From Acinetobacter brisouii CIP 110357 (GTDB lineage Bacteria > Pseudomonadota > Gammaproteobacteria > Pseudomonadales > Moraxellaceae), in NCBI RefSeq assembly GCF_000488275.1, contig NZ_KI530766.1, positions 6,248-56,509 of the forward strand: DNA of 50,262 nt. The letters are read 5' to 3'. This document shows positions 9,388 to 18,469 of this stretch, piece by piece. Numbering within the stretch: position 1 is the stretch's first letter; each line of letters starts with the position of its first letter. Made by a program: the position numbers and the translations under genes. The notes beneath the pieces were generated by a model that worked only from the letters and a program-made list of their open reading frames with translations, was not told the DNA's origin and ran no database searches.

Positions 9388-9388
9388 T

Positions 9389-10282
9389 TTAGATATTCAT
9401 CAGCTTACTTACGATTCGATATACAGTATCACGTAATGCATGACGATGAACAATTTGATCGACTACACCATGATCAAGCAAGTATTCAGCACGTTGGAAC
9501 GGTTCTTCGAGTTTTTCACGTACAGTTTGCTCAATAACTCGTTTACCTGCAAAACCAATCATGGCTTTCGGTTCAGCAATATGAACATCACCCAACATTG
9601 CCAATGATGCAGTCACACCACCATATACAGGGTGAGTAAGCACCACGATATAAGGCAAGCCTGCTGCTTTCACTTTTTCAATTGCAGCAGAAGTACGCGC
9701 CATTTGCATCAAAGACAACATGCCTTCTTGCATACGTGCACCGCCTGAAGCAGCAAAACAGATGAACGGTTGTTTTTTCGCAATCGCACTTTCAGCTGCC
9801 TGTACAAAACGATCACCGACCACTGTACCCATTGAACCGCCCATAAAGTCGAATTCAAAAGCACAAGCTGTCATTGCTACGCCTTTTAAAGTACCTTGTA
9901 AAACCACCAATGCTTCAGACTCGCCAGTTTTCTTTTGCGCTTCTTGCATACGAGCAGAATATGGCTTGCTATCTACGAAGTTCAATGGATCTTTGGCAAT
10001 AAATTCCTGACCGAGTTCATGATCGACTTGGTCGAAGAACCACGTTAAACGCTCGCGTGCGCGCATACGTAAATGTTCATCACACTGTGGGCAAACATAA
10101 GCATTAAAGCTCATTGCTGTTAGTGTGATCAGTGAATGGCACTCTGGACATTCAACTGTCGGTTCAGTAAAACTTGCCTTTAATGTTTCTTGAGCATCTG
10201 GCACATGGATTCCAGGAACTGGGCGATCAGTCCAAGGTGTCGATGGGTTCAGAACTTTACTTGGTTTAACTTCTTGATTCAT
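9389..10282 (-). CDS. accD: Acetyl-CoA carboxylase carboxyltransferase subunit beta
   Basis: Pairs with AccA to transfer carboxyl from biotin to acetyl-CoA, the first committed step of fatty acid synthesis. 297 residues from the ATG at 10282. The GTG two codons upstream (10288), next to the trpA stop, is an alternative. The zinc ribbon Cys45/Cys48/Cys64/Cys67 is intact, followed by the crotonase-like carboxyltransferase domain (FMGGSMGTVVG, SGGARMQEG). It overlaps or abuts trpA and is followed at once by folC, tying it into one transcription unit. Confidence 0.96.
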   Translation of the reverse strand: MNQEVKPSKVLNPSTPWTDRPVPGIHVPDAQETLKASFTEPTVECPECHSLITLTAMSFNAYVCPQCDEHLRMRARERLTWFFDQVDHELGQEFIAKDPLNFVDSKPYSARMQEAQKKTGESEALVVLQGTLKGVAMTACAFEFDFMGGSMGTVVGDRFVQAAESAIAKKQPFICFAASGGARMQEGMLSLMQMARTSAAIEKVKAAGLPYIVVLTHPVYGGVTASLAMLGDVHIAEPKAMIGFAGKRVIEQTVREKLEEPFQRAEYLLDHGVVDQIVHRHALRDTVYRIVSKLMNI

Positions 10283-10284
10283 AT

Positions 10285-11082
10285 TCACTCATCGAGCGCA
10301 GCTCGAAGCTCCTTGACTTTATTAACCGTTTGTTCTGCGGCTTGTTCCGGTGGCAACGTTGCAAAAGGCTTAACGAGAGCACTACCGACAATCACGGCAT
10401 CAGCAACTGCAGCCATGGCTTTTGCAGATTGTGCATCGTTAATCCCAAAACCAACCCCAACAGGAATGCTGGTTTGTGCTTTAATTTTTTCGATACGTTT
10501 TGCTGCTTCAGACGTATCTAAAGTTGCTGCGCCTGTTACACCTTTCAGTGACACATAATAAATAAAACCACTGGCTTGTTTTATGACATGTTGAATACGT
10601 TCATCAGTTGACGTTGGTGCTAACAGGAAAATCTGATTCATGTTGTATTGGCTTAACACCTGATTAAACTGCTCAGATTCTTCTGGCGGCAAGTCCACCA
10701 ACAAAATACCATCGACACCACTTTCATGGGCTTTTTCAACAAAATTCTCATAACCAATAACTTCTATAGGGTTTAAATAGCCCATCAAAACTACTGGTGT
10801 TTCTTGATCTTTTTGGCGAAATTCTTTGACCATAGCCAAAGCATCTAGGGTATTTGTTCCACCCGCAAGCGCTCGCTCTGCAGCAAGTGCAATTACAGGG
10901 CCATCTGCCATTGGATCAGAAAAAGGCAAGCCCAATTCGATCACATCGACACCTGCATCAACCATACGATGCAATAATGGTACTGTAACCTCTGGATGAG
11001 GGTCGCCCGCCATAACATAAGAAACCAAAGCTTTTTGTTGTTTAGATTGAAGCTGTTCAAAACGTGTGGCTAGACGAGACAT
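10285..11082 (-). CDS. trpA: Tryptophan synthase alpha chain
   Basis: Cleaves indole-3-glycerol phosphate to indole and glyceraldehyde-3-phosphate and channels indole to TrpB. 265 residues from the ATG at 11082, which has an AAGGAAA site about 10 bp upstream and gives the usual MSRLATRFE start; the open frame runs 28 codons further with no supporting site. The catalytic Glu49 (VIELGLPFSDP) and Asp60 are in their usual positions. It heads the trpA-accD-folC-SPOR unit and is separated from trpB by 422 bp and a terminator, so the two subunits of the complex are not on one simple transcript. Confidence 0.97.
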   Translation of the reverse strand: MSRLATRFEQLQSKQQKALVSYVMAGDPHPEVTVPLLHRMVDAGVDVIELGLPFSDPMADGPVIALAAERALAGGTNTLDALAMVKEFRQKDQETPVVLMGYLNPIEVIGYENFVEKAHESGVDGILLVDLPPEESEQFNQVLSQYNMNQIFLLAPTSTDERIQHVIKQASGFIYYVSLKGVTGAATLDTSEAAKRIEKIKAQTSIPVGVGFGINDAQSAKAMAAVADAVIVGSALVKPFATLPPEQAAEQTVNKVKELRAALDE

Positions 11083-11084
11083 AG

Positions 11085-11456
11085 ATTTTACTTTCCTTGC
11101 ATGAAAAATAGTGTGTGCTGTGTTTACATGACACCGCATTGTAACGCTATTTTTTATACATTGCACAGCGCCAAAAGCTGCCTGATTTGATTCAACATTT
11201 ATGAAACAATCCGCAAGCTACATTAATCAATATTTGATAGTTTTTCTCAATGATCAAACCTTCCTAATTTTTAGGCATATTCTGAATTGCTTTTTTGACT
11301 TCACACGGAATTTATAATTAATAAAAATATATAAAACAATGGATTAAATAAATGTCTAAGCTTTACTCACATGGCAAAATGTTTGCACACGCTTAAATTT
11401 TATTCAGCCTATTCATCATCAGTATTCTGCTTTTTTGTAAAAATGTCTCAAAAACA
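11085..11456. other. Intergenic region between trpA and the trpB terminator
   Basis: About 370 bp, AT-rich, without a convincing gene. It must hold the promoter for trpA-accD-folC-SPOR on the minus strand; a TACAAT-like -10 occurs at about 11138-11143 but no good -35 goes with it. I see no leader peptide or attenuator. Confidence 0.4.
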
Positions 11457-11484
11457 AAAGGCGGGCTGTAATCAGCCCGCCTTT
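11457..11484. terminator. Intrinsic terminator of trpB
   Basis: A 12-bp perfect stem (AAAGGCGGGCTG / CAGCCCGCCTTT) around TAAT, with a T-rich stretch beyond on the minus strand. It lies 20 bp after the trpB stop. Confidence 0.9.
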
Positions 11485-11504
11485 CTTTTGGTTAAAATAT
11501 TGTT

Positions 11505-12734
11505 TTACAGTTCAACAAGCGGAATACCATCTATACGTGCAACTGTCAGCAAATCTTTATCACCACGGCCTGACACGGTCGCGATAATAATCTGATCTTT
11601 CGACATAGTTGGTGCCAGTTTAGTGACATAAGCCATAGCATGTGAACTTTCAAGCGCAGGAATAATCCCTTCAATCTGAGTCAAGTCACGGAAACCTTGT
11701 AAAGCCTCTTCATCGTTGATTGGGACATACTGTACACGCTTCATATCTTTTAAGAAGCTGTGCTCTGGCCCAACACCAGGATAATCAAGCCCCGCAGAAA
11801 TACTATGGGTTTCAATAATCTGACCTTGAGCATCACTCATCAGGTAAGTACGGTTACCATGCAATACGCCAACATGCCCAGCATTTAAAGGTGCTGAGTG
11901 TTTACCTGTCTCAATACCATGACCTGCAGCTTCAACACCATACATTTTGACATCGTAGTCGTTCAGGAATGGATAGAACAAGCCCATAGCATTTGAACCA
12001 CCGCCAACACAGGCAACAAGTGCATCAGGTAAACGCCCTGCTTGCGCTAAAATTTGCTGACGTGCTTCGCGTCCAATGATCGACTGAAAATCACGTACCA
12101 ATTGCGGATACGGATGTGGCCCTGCAACTGTACCAATCACATAATAAGTGGTATCAACATTACTCACCCAGTCACGCATCGCTTCATTTAGTGCATCTTT
12201 GAGTGTTTTTGAACCACTTTCAACAGGAACCACTTTTGCACCCAGTAAACGCATACGATATACGTTCATGGCTTGACGTTTTACGTCTTCAGCACCCATG
12301 TAAACTACGCATTCCAGCCCCAAACGTGCTGCAATAGTTGCAGTTGCTACGCCGTGCTGACCCGCACCTGTTTCAGCAATAATGCGTTTTTTACCTGAGA
12401 GTTTAGCCAGCAATGCCTGACCAATTGTATTGTTTACTTTGTGAGAGCCTGTATGGTTAAGATCTTCACGTTTTAGGTAAATTTGCGCACCACCTAAATG
12501 TTTAGACCATCGTTCAGCATGATAAAGTGGACTTGGGCGGCCAACGTAATAAGCCAAATCACGGTCAAATTCTGCCAAAAACTGTGGGTCATTTTTCATT
12601 CTGTTATACAGATTTTCTAAATCTTGTAATGCAGCCATCAATGTTTCTGACACGAATCGTCCGCCATGAATGCCAAAGTGTCCTTTAGCATCTGGATATT
12701 GTGTATAGTCAATCACTTCGTTTTGCTGATCCAC
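11505..12734 (-). CDS. trpB: Tryptophan synthase beta chain
   Basis: PLP enzyme that condenses indole with serine to give tryptophan. 409 residues. The PLP lysine is Lys99 in HTGSHKVNN, and the phosphate-binding GGGSN is at 245-249. It is a standard TrpB1 with the HGGRFVSE N-terminus. The start is a GTG at 12734, preceded by AAGGAGT at good spacing and lying inside the end of trpF, so the two overlap by 26 bp and should be translationally coupled. Confidence 0.97.
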   Translation of the reverse strand: MDQQNEVIDYTQYPDAKGHFGIHGGRFVSETLMAALQDLENLYNRMKNDPQFLAEFDRDLAYYVGRPSPLYHAERWSKHLGGAQIYLKREDLNHTGSHKVNNTIGQALLAKLSGKKRIIAETGAGQHGVATATIAARLGLECVVYMGAEDVKRQAMNVYRMRLLGAKVVPVESGSKTLKDALNEAMRDWVSNVDTTYYVIGTVAGPHPYPQLVRDFQSIIGREARQQILAQAGRLPDALVACVGGGSNAMGLFYPFLNDYDVKMYGVEAAGHGIETGKHSAPLNAGHVGVLHGNRTYLMSDAQGQIIETHSISAGLDYPGVGPEHSFLKDMKRVQYVPINDEEALQGFRDLTQIEGIIPALESSHAMAYVTKLAPTMSKDQIIIATVSGRGDKDLLTVARIDGIPLVEL

Positions 12735-13359
12735 AATGGACTCCTTGCATAAATTTTTTGATTAATCGTTGATCTTTAATCCCTTTTTTGGCTTCTACAC
12801 CACCACTCACATCAACCGCGAAAGGTTGTGTCAGTGTGATTGCCTCGGCAATATTGTCAGGGTTCAAGCCCCCAGCCAGAATCAGTGGAATATCGAGTTT
12901 AGGGAATTGCGACCAATCAAATTGTAAACCTGTCCCACCCTTTAAGTCAGGGTGCCAAGCATCAAGTAAGATAGCACTTGCGCCCGCGTGTTGGTAGCGT
13001 TGAATTTCGTTAATTAGATTTAAATCAGGTTTCACCTGAATCGCTTTATACCAACGGCGTTTGGTCAGTTGTGCAATTTGCTGACACATTTCAGGGCTTT
13101 CATCGCCATGTAACTGTAAAACATCGAGTGCAACATTTTGCAGCACAGCCAAGATTTCTTCAGGACTGGCGTTTACAAATAACCCGACCGTTTGTACATA
13201 AGGCGGAATATGTGTGAGCAATTGCTGGGCTTGCTCTACAGTGACGGAACGAGGGCTGGGTGAATAAAACACTAGGCCTATCGCATCTGCACCTGCCTGT
13301 ACCACACTGTGAATATCCTCTACTCGGGTAATTCCACAAATTTTTGCTCTGGTTCGCAT
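12709..13359 (-). CDS. trpF: Phosphoribosylanthranilate isomerase
   Basis: Amadori rearrangement of phosphoribosylanthranilate to CdRP in tryptophan synthesis. A (beta/alpha)8 barrel of 216 residues. Catalytic Cys8 (KICGIT) and Asp133 (LLDAW) are present, with phosphate-binding GGLNP and VSGGVE at the C-terminal end. It is a stand-alone TrpF (not fused to TrpC), is first in trpF-trpB, and is transcribed away from the cobalamin riboswitch. Confidence 0.97.
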   Translation of the reverse strand: MRTRAKICGITRVEDIHSVVQAGADAIGLVFYSPSPRSVTVEQAQQLLTHIPPYVQTVGLFVNASPEEILAVLQNVALDVLQLHGDESPEMCQQIAQLTKRRWYKAIQVKPDLNLINEIQRYQHAGASAILLDAWHPDLKGGTGLQFDWSQFPKLDIPLILAGGLNPDNIAEAITLTQPFAVDVSGGVEAKKGIKDQRLIKKFMQGVHCGSAKRSD

Positions 13360-13506
13360 AGATCATCTGGTTTAATAAAAAGCATACTGCCGATTAAAAC
13401 GGAAAACAGCCCCTAAAATCTAGAGACAATTTCAGCTTTCAACACAATCTGTGTCTGTTGATTGTTTCACTCATGTAAAGCCCGTATACTTTGGCGCAAT
13501 TTATAG

Positions 13507-13709
13507 CAACAAGTTTTAGGGAAGTTGGTGAAAACCCAACACTGCCCCCGCAGCGGTAACAATGAAACGCATATTGTTTGAGTCATTCACTCACGTCACT
13601 GTTTTTTAAAATGGGAAGACGAATATGCTGGTTATATCTGTAACCTATATTGAAAGTCCGAAGACCTGCTTGTTGTTTACTTCGATGAATCATTCACGGG
13701 GAGTGAATG
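13507..13709 (+). promoter_or_regulatory. Cobalamin (AdoCbl) riboswitch
   Basis: P1 pairs CAACAAG (13507-13513) with CTTGTTG (13669-13675). Conserved core elements are in order: GGGAA..GGTGaaaaCC, CTGC-CCCC-GCAG-CGGTAAC (13542-13560), and the B12 box AGTCCGAAGACCTGC (13655-13669). Downstream, CATTCAC-GGGGA-GTGAATG (13691-13709) is a hairpin whose GGGG loop complements the CCCC of L5 (13546-13549), the kissing-loop arrangement of this class. The loop carries the Shine-Dalgarno-like GGGGAG and the stem contains an ATG. This predicts translational shut-off of the downstream BtuB-type gene when cobalamin is bound. Confidence 0.93.
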
Positions 13710-13721
13710 TATGGAGCAACC

Positions 13722-15599
13722 ATGTTTCTTTTTAAGCCCACTGCGTTAGCCGGTGCGATTGCACTTGCAACAAGTTTTTTCGCAGCAGCTCATGCAGCAG
13801 ATAACCAAACCGCAAACAACGACCAACAAGATGTCCCACCTTTAGATACAATTGTTGTAACGGCATCTCGTACCGCAGAGTCCATCAAGAATGTTCCTGC
13901 CCGAATTGATGTGATTGACAGCAAGACGATTGAACAAACACCGATAGCAGGCTTACCATATTTATTGCAGCAAGATGCTTCTATTAATATGGTGCAAAGC
14001 GGTGGCTATGGTCAGCAGTCTTCTATATTTTTACGCGGCGCTGAATCCGATCATACGTTAGTTTTAAAAGATGGTGTTCGCTTAAACTCAGCATCATCAG
14101 GCACAGCGAGCCTTGCCTTTTTAGATACTTCAGATATTGAAAAAGTAGAAATCCTTAAAGGCCCTGCTTCAGTATTGTATGGTTCTGATGCTATTGCTGG
14201 TGTTGTCCAACTTATCTCTAAAATCCCTCAAAAAAACTCAGCATTTCTTACTACAGAATATGGTGAAAATAATACTTACAAAACCATTATTGGTGGTGAC
14301 TTAGCTTCAAATGGTTTCTATGCACAAGTTCGAGGGCAAAGCCTTGAAACAGATGGCACAAAAGTTACTGACCTATCAGGGAATGGAATTAAATCTGCGG
14401 GCTATGATCAAAAAGGCTTTAGCACCAAAATTGGTGTAGAAAAAGAGAGATTTGGTGCTTCTGTTGACTTTTCTCAAAATAAGGGAACAAGTGCATATGA
14501 CACAGGGAATGGTGATGGTTCTCTAATTTCTGAAGACTTTAAAAATCAGATGATCAATATTAAAGGTCATTTTAATGTACTCGATACTCTGTCTTTAAAT
14601 GCTCGTCTATCTCAATTCAACGATGACCTAGATCAAAATGATCCTAACTATCTAGGTGCTTTTGATTTTGTTCATAGTAAAACTCAAGAAGCAGAGCTTT
14701 ATGGAAAATGGCAATTTACTCCAAGTCAAAATCTATTAATTGGATCAACCTATCGTAATCTTGATGGAGATGTTCTCTCTTATGGTTTACCGTATAAAGA
14801 AAGCATAGATTCAGCTGGTTACTATATTCAACATCAATATAATAATAATGGCTTAAGTACCCAAGTAGGTGCTCGTTTAGAAGACAACCAAAAATATGGT
14901 TCGCATACTGTTGGTCAAGCAGCAATTCGCTACCAAATTTTACCAATGACAAGCATATATGCAAATGCGGGAACAGCCTTTAAATCACCAACTCTAAATG
15001 AGTTATATGCTTATCAAGGCAATCCTAATTTAAAACCTGAAGAAAGTACGTCTTATGAAATTGGTTTAGATCAAACGCTAAATCATGGCTTATCTACAGG
15101 CCTCTCACTGTATCATACTGATGTAGATCATTTGATTGCCACAGGAAGCAATAATATTCTAACCAATATTAATAAAGCGACCTATGAAGGTGGTGAAGTT
15201 TACTTAAATTGGAAACAAAACGAGCTATTTGCAAAAACCTCTTATAGCTATGTTAAAGCAACCAATAAACAAACAAATACAGATCTAAATCGTCGTCCAC
15301 GTCAAAGCTTTACTGTAACGGTTGGTCTAGAAAATCAGATTTATGGTCTAAGCACGTCACTTGTTGCAAAATCACATTCAAAAGACTTTGCTGATTGGCC
15401 TTCAACAACTTTAAATAATGATCCAGGTTATACAACTGTTAATTTCAATGCCTACTGGAATGTACTTCCATACTTAAAGCTTTTCACAAATATAGAGAAT
15501 ATCGGCGATGTTAAATACAAAACCGCATACTATGGCTATGGAAACTATTATGTAAATGGTGGCCGTCTAGCGAGTATTGGAGTCACTCTACACTACTAA
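13722..15599 (+). CDS. btuB: BtuB-type TonB-dependent vitamin B12 receptor
   Basis: Outer-membrane receptor importing cobalamin with TonB energy. 625 residues from the ATG at 13722, with GGAG 5 bp upstream; an in-frame ATG at 13707, inside the riboswitch hairpin, would add five residues. The signal peptide ends around AAAHAAD (about residue 25). It is followed by a TonB box (DTIVVTAS, about 40-47), the plug domain with the LRGAESDHTLVLKDGVRLN and EILKGPASVLYGSDAIAGVV segments, a 22-strand barrel, and a C-terminal aromatic-rich strand ending in Tyr. Substrate assignment rests on the BtuB-like sequence and on the riboswitch directly upstream. Confidence 0.93.
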   Translation: MFLFKPTALAGAIALATSFFAAAHAADNQTANNDQQDVPPLDTIVVTASRTAESIKNVPARIDVIDSKTIEQTPIAGLPYLLQQDASINMVQSGGYGQQSSIFLRGAESDHTLVLKDGVRLNSASSGTASLAFLDTSDIEKVEILKGPASVLYGSDAIAGVVQLISKIPQKNSAFLTTEYGENNTYKTIIGGDLASNGFYAQVRGQSLETDGTKVTDLSGNGIKSAGYDQKGFSTKIGVEKERFGASVDFSQNKGTSAYDTGNGDGSLISEDFKNQMINIKGHFNVLDTLSLNARLSQFNDDLDQNDPNYLGAFDFVHSKTQEAELYGKWQFTPSQNLLIGSTYRNLDGDVLSYGLPYKESIDSAGYYIQHQYNNNGLSTQVGARLEDNQKYGSHTVGQAAIRYQILPMTSIYANAGTAFKSPTLNELYAYQGNPNLKPEESTSYEIGLDQTLNHGLSTGLSLYHTDVDHLIATGSNNILTNINKATYEGGEVYLNWKQNELFAKTSYSYVKATNKQTNTDLNRRPRQSFTVTVGLENQIYGLSTSLVAKSHSKDFADWPSTTLNNDPGYTTVNFNAYWNVLPYLKLFTNIENIGDVKYKTAYYGYGNYYVNGGRLASIGVTLHY

Positions 15600-15634
15600 A
15601 CTTTAAAAAAAGTATTTAATCAGCGCATTTTTAT

Positions 15635-15666
15635 GGATAATGTTTGTAAAGGCATTATCCTTTTTT
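15635..15666 (+). terminator. Intrinsic terminator after btuB
   Basis: GGATAATG/CATTATCC stem with a 10-base loop followed by T6. It stands between btuB and the adenosyltransferase gene, so expression of the second gene depends on read-through or its own promoter. Confidence 0.75.
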
Positions 15667-15686
15667 ATCATTAAAAGGAACTACTT

Positions 15687-16259
15687 ATGGGTCACCGTTT
15701 AAGTAAAATTTCAACCCGCACTGGTGATGATGGCACCACAGGGCTTGGAGATGGAACACGTGTTGAAAAAGATGACTTACGTATCCAAACACTCGGAGAC
15801 ATCGATGAACTCAATAGCGTCATCGGTGTATTACGTGCGCAAGTTGTCAACAGCAATATTCAGGCAGATGAAAAACAGCGCTGGGATAAAAGCTTAAGCT
15901 TGATCCAACACTGGTTATTTGATCTGGGTGGCGAAGTCTGTATTCCTAACTTTACGATGGTTCAAGAATCTGCCTTGCTATTTTTGGAAACAGATATTGA
16001 AGCCATGAATAAATATCTGCCAATGCTCAAAGAGTTTATTTTGCCAGCAGGCTCATTATCATGCAGTTATGCACATCAGGCACGCGCTGTATGTCGCCGT
16101 GCTGAACGTAGCCTGATTAGCCTGCAAAAGCGCGATCAAAATATTCAAAAAACGTCACTTCTGTTACTGAATCGCCTGTCTGACTGGTTATTTGTGGCAT
16201 CTCGCAGCTTGCAACTTGAAGAACACGGCAAAGAAATGTACTGGCAAAGACAAAAGTAG
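15687..16259 (+). CDS. Cob(I)alamin adenosyltransferase, PduO/MMAB type
   Basis: Transfers adenosyl from ATP to cob(I)alamin to make coenzyme B12. 190 residues, the normal size for the PduO/EutT-type (not CobA/BtuR) fold. The N-terminal ATP-binding TRTGDDGTT segment is at 10-18, ALGDIDELN-like (TLGDIDELNS) at about 36-45, and the RAVCRRAERS helix near 131-140 carries the conserved Arg residues. A ribosome binding site AAAAGGA precedes the ATG. It lies just after btuB, so the pair forms a salvage module: import, then activation. Confidence 0.93.
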   Translation: MGHRLSKISTRTGDDGTTGLGDGTRVEKDDLRIQTLGDIDELNSVIGVLRAQVVNSNIQADEKQRWDKSLSLIQHWLFDLGGEVCIPNFTMVQESALLFLETDIEAMNKYLPMLKEFILPAGSLSCSYAHQARAVCRRAERSLISLQKRDQNIQKTSLLLLNRLSDWLFVASRSLQLEEHGKEMYWQRQK

Positions 16260-16308
16260 TATTTTTCAGCGTAAAATAAATTCATCATCTATTTGATTTG
16301 GCAAATGA

Positions 16309-17034
16309 ATGCAAATTATTGGTCATCGTGGTGCGCGTGGTGAAGCACCTGAAAATACTCTCGGTGGTTTTGCTTATTTAAAACAACTGGGCATTCGAGC
16401 AGTCGAGTTCGATGTCCGCCAACTTCCAGATGACACGCTTATTGTCATACACGATGACAATCTTTTTCGGACGTCAGGAAAAGTGGGTTCCGTTTACCAA
16501 AGCCAGCGACATGATCTGGCTCACCATGATCATCGCTCCCAGTGGAAAAACTGGGAAAATCATGAACCAACCCCGTGTCTATCACAGGTTCTCGATTTAT
16601 TGCAGGACTTTCAGCATATTGAAGTTGAAATTAAAGCTGTGGCCAATCAAGCTCAAGCAGAACGTCTTACTGAGGCATTACAACAACAACTAAAAGGTTT
16701 TGAACGATCAGCGACCATTACCAGCTTCGATGAAAAAATCTTACAGGCATTACAGCGCAGCCAAAGCCAGTTTCAACGCGGCTTACTAATAGAAGACAAC
16801 ATTAAAACCCAAGCTATTGAAAAAGCAATAAAATATGGCTGTACGCGGATTGGCTGGAAAGATAAACTCGCCACGCCTGATATGATTGAATTATCAAAAC
16901 TGGCAAAATTTGCAGTGAGTGTCTGGACAGTCAATGATGTATCCAGAGCAAAAAACTTACTAGATCAAGGCATTGATGGGTTAATCACCGATTTTCCAAA
17001 AACAATGCAACAACAGCTAGGTATTTTAGAGTAA
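16309..17034 (+). CDS. Glycerophosphodiester phosphodiesterase (cytoplasmic, UgpQ-like)
   Basis: Hydrolyses glycerophosphodiesters to sn-glycerol-3-phosphate and alcohol. 241-residue TIM barrel without a signal peptide, so cytoplasmic like UgpQ rather than periplasmic GlpQ. Catalytic and metal residues are visible: His6-Arg7 in GHRGARGEAPENT, Glu34 and Asp36 in EFDV, His49 in IHDD, and VWTVND near the C-terminus. It follows the adenosyltransferase by about 50 bp; no functional link is apparent. Confidence 0.92.
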   Translation: MQIIGHRGARGEAPENTLGGFAYLKQLGIRAVEFDVRQLPDDTLIVIHDDNLFRTSGKVGSVYQSQRHDLAHHDHRSQWKNWENHEPTPCLSQVLDLLQDFQHIEVEIKAVANQAQAERLTEALQQQLKGFERSATITSFDEKILQALQRSQSQFQRGLLIEDNIKTQAIEKAIKYGCTRIGWKDKLATPDMIELSKLAKFAVSVWTVNDVSRAKNLLDQGIDGLITDFPKTMQQQLGILE

Positions 17035-17195
17035 TATTTAGACAGAAGATATTGATCGAAAGTTTATCTTTAGCTTTTAAAATACAAGTGTATAATATTG
17101 CTAAAGCATCTATTCTATAAAGATGTCTCTGAACAGCCATCAGTATTAAATTTTTGAAGGTTGACCCTATTTTACTCTTAGGAGCGTCGCTGCAT

Positions 17196-18359
17196 ATGAC
17201 TCCCCTGCCCCAAGCAAAAGCACCGATTAACTGGACAGCAACCATTACGTTGTTGGGGACTCCCATTGCTGCCCTGATTGCCATACCGCTATATGCTTAT
17301 TACCACGATTTTTCTGTCAGTGCGTGGGTAAGCCTATTTTTTCTACTCGCGCTGAGTAGTTTAAGTATTACAGCGGGCTATCACCGTTTATGGGCACACC
17401 GTGCCTATGAAGCGGCTCTCCCACTAAAAATTATCCTGATGCTCGGTGGTACTTTTGCTGTGCAAAACAGTATTTTGTACTGGGCATCTGGACACCGTAC
17501 TCATCATCGCCATGTCGATGATATTGAACAAGATCCGTATTCGATTAAAAAAGGTTTCTGGTATGCCCACTTAGGCTGGATGATTCGTGATTATCCTGCG
17601 GCTACAGCAAACTATAAAAATGCGCCTGATTTGCTCAATGATAAAGTCGTAATGTTCCAAGACAAGTACTATGTGCCTTTGGTGATTGCCGTACATGTGG
17701 TGATCTTGGGTACAATTGGTTGGGCAGTAGACGATTTGTGGGGCGTGGTTTTATTAGGTGGTTTGCTCCGCCTGATCCTGAGTCACCACGTAACTTTCTT
17801 TATTAACTCTCTGTGCCACATGTTTGGTAAACGTCCATATACCGACGAAAATACCGCACGTGACAACTTCTGGTTAGCGATTGCAACTTGGGGCGAAGGT
17901 TATCATAACTACCACCATATCTTTCAGTATGACTACCGTAATGGTGTGAAATGGTGGCAATATGACCCAACCAAATGGCTGATCTGGTCGTGTTCAAAAG
18001 TCGGTTTGGCAAAAAATCTGCGCCGTATTCCAAGCTTTAATATTAAAAAAGCAGAGTTGGCAATGAAATTTAAATATGCCGAACAAGACCTCGCGGTCTA
18101 TGGACATGACATTAATGAAGACATGCGTAATATGAAACAACATATTGCACAGGAATACGAAGCATTTACCCACACGCTGAATGATATGGCAAAACTCAAA
18201 GAGCTTGAGTTACAACATAAAAAAGCAGCGGTCACTGAAAAATTTCAGAAATTTGATCACAAATTAAAACTGGATTTTCAATTGATCGAACAGCGTTTAC
18301 AGCACCATCGTGACCGTTTGGAAGTATTAGTGAAAAGCCTGCGTAAGATTTCAACTTAA
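17196..18359 (+). CDS. Membrane acyl-CoA / fatty acid delta-9-type desaturase
   Basis: Di-iron oxygenase introducing a double bond into acyl chains at the inner membrane. 387 residues from the ATG at 17196; the open frame goes back to a TTG at 17154 with little support. The three histidine boxes are intact: HRLWAH (63-68), HRTHH (100-104) and HNYHH (237-241). Hydrophobic helices lie before box 1, after it and around 160-210. The last 100 or so residues (about 285-387) are a charged, predicted coiled-coil tail, longer than in many bacterial delta-9 desaturases. The electron donor is not encoded nearby. Confidence 0.92.
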   Translation: MTPLPQAKAPINWTATITLLGTPIAALIAIPLYAYYHDFSVSAWVSLFFLLALSSLSITAGYHRLWAHRAYEAALPLKIILMLGGTFAVQNSILYWASGHRTHHRHVDDIEQDPYSIKKGFWYAHLGWMIRDYPAATANYKNAPDLLNDKVVMFQDKYYVPLVIAVHVVILGTIGWAVDDLWGVVLLGGLLRLILSHHVTFFINSLCHMFGKRPYTDENTARDNFWLAIATWGEGYHNYHHIFQYDYRNGVKWWQYDPTKWLIWSCSKVGLAKNLRRIPSFNIKKAELAMKFKYAEQDLAVYGHDINEDMRNMKQHIAQEYEAFTHTLNDMAKLKELELQHKKAAVTEKFQKFDHKLKLDFQLIEQRLQHHRDRLEVLVKSLRKIST

Positions 18360-18375
18360 TCTTATATCGCGATTT

Positions 18376-18405
18376 AAAAAAGAGATGCCAGTGCATCTCT
18401 TTTTT
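18376..18405 (+). terminator. Intrinsic terminator of the desaturase gene
   Basis: AAAAAAGAGATGC / GCATCTCTTTTTT stem around CAGT, ending in T residues, just after the stop. Confidence 0.85.
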
Positions 18406-18469
18406 ATTTTGTCATTCCAAAGCGAAGTTTTGTTATAGTCTTTCTGAACATTTGCAAAACCTGCCGACT

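Noticed and set aside
15687..16259. CobA/BtuR-type adenosyltransferase
   Set aside because: The TRTGDDGTT N-terminus and the RAVCRRAERS helix belong to the PduO/MMAB type; a Walker P-loop of the CobA type is missing.
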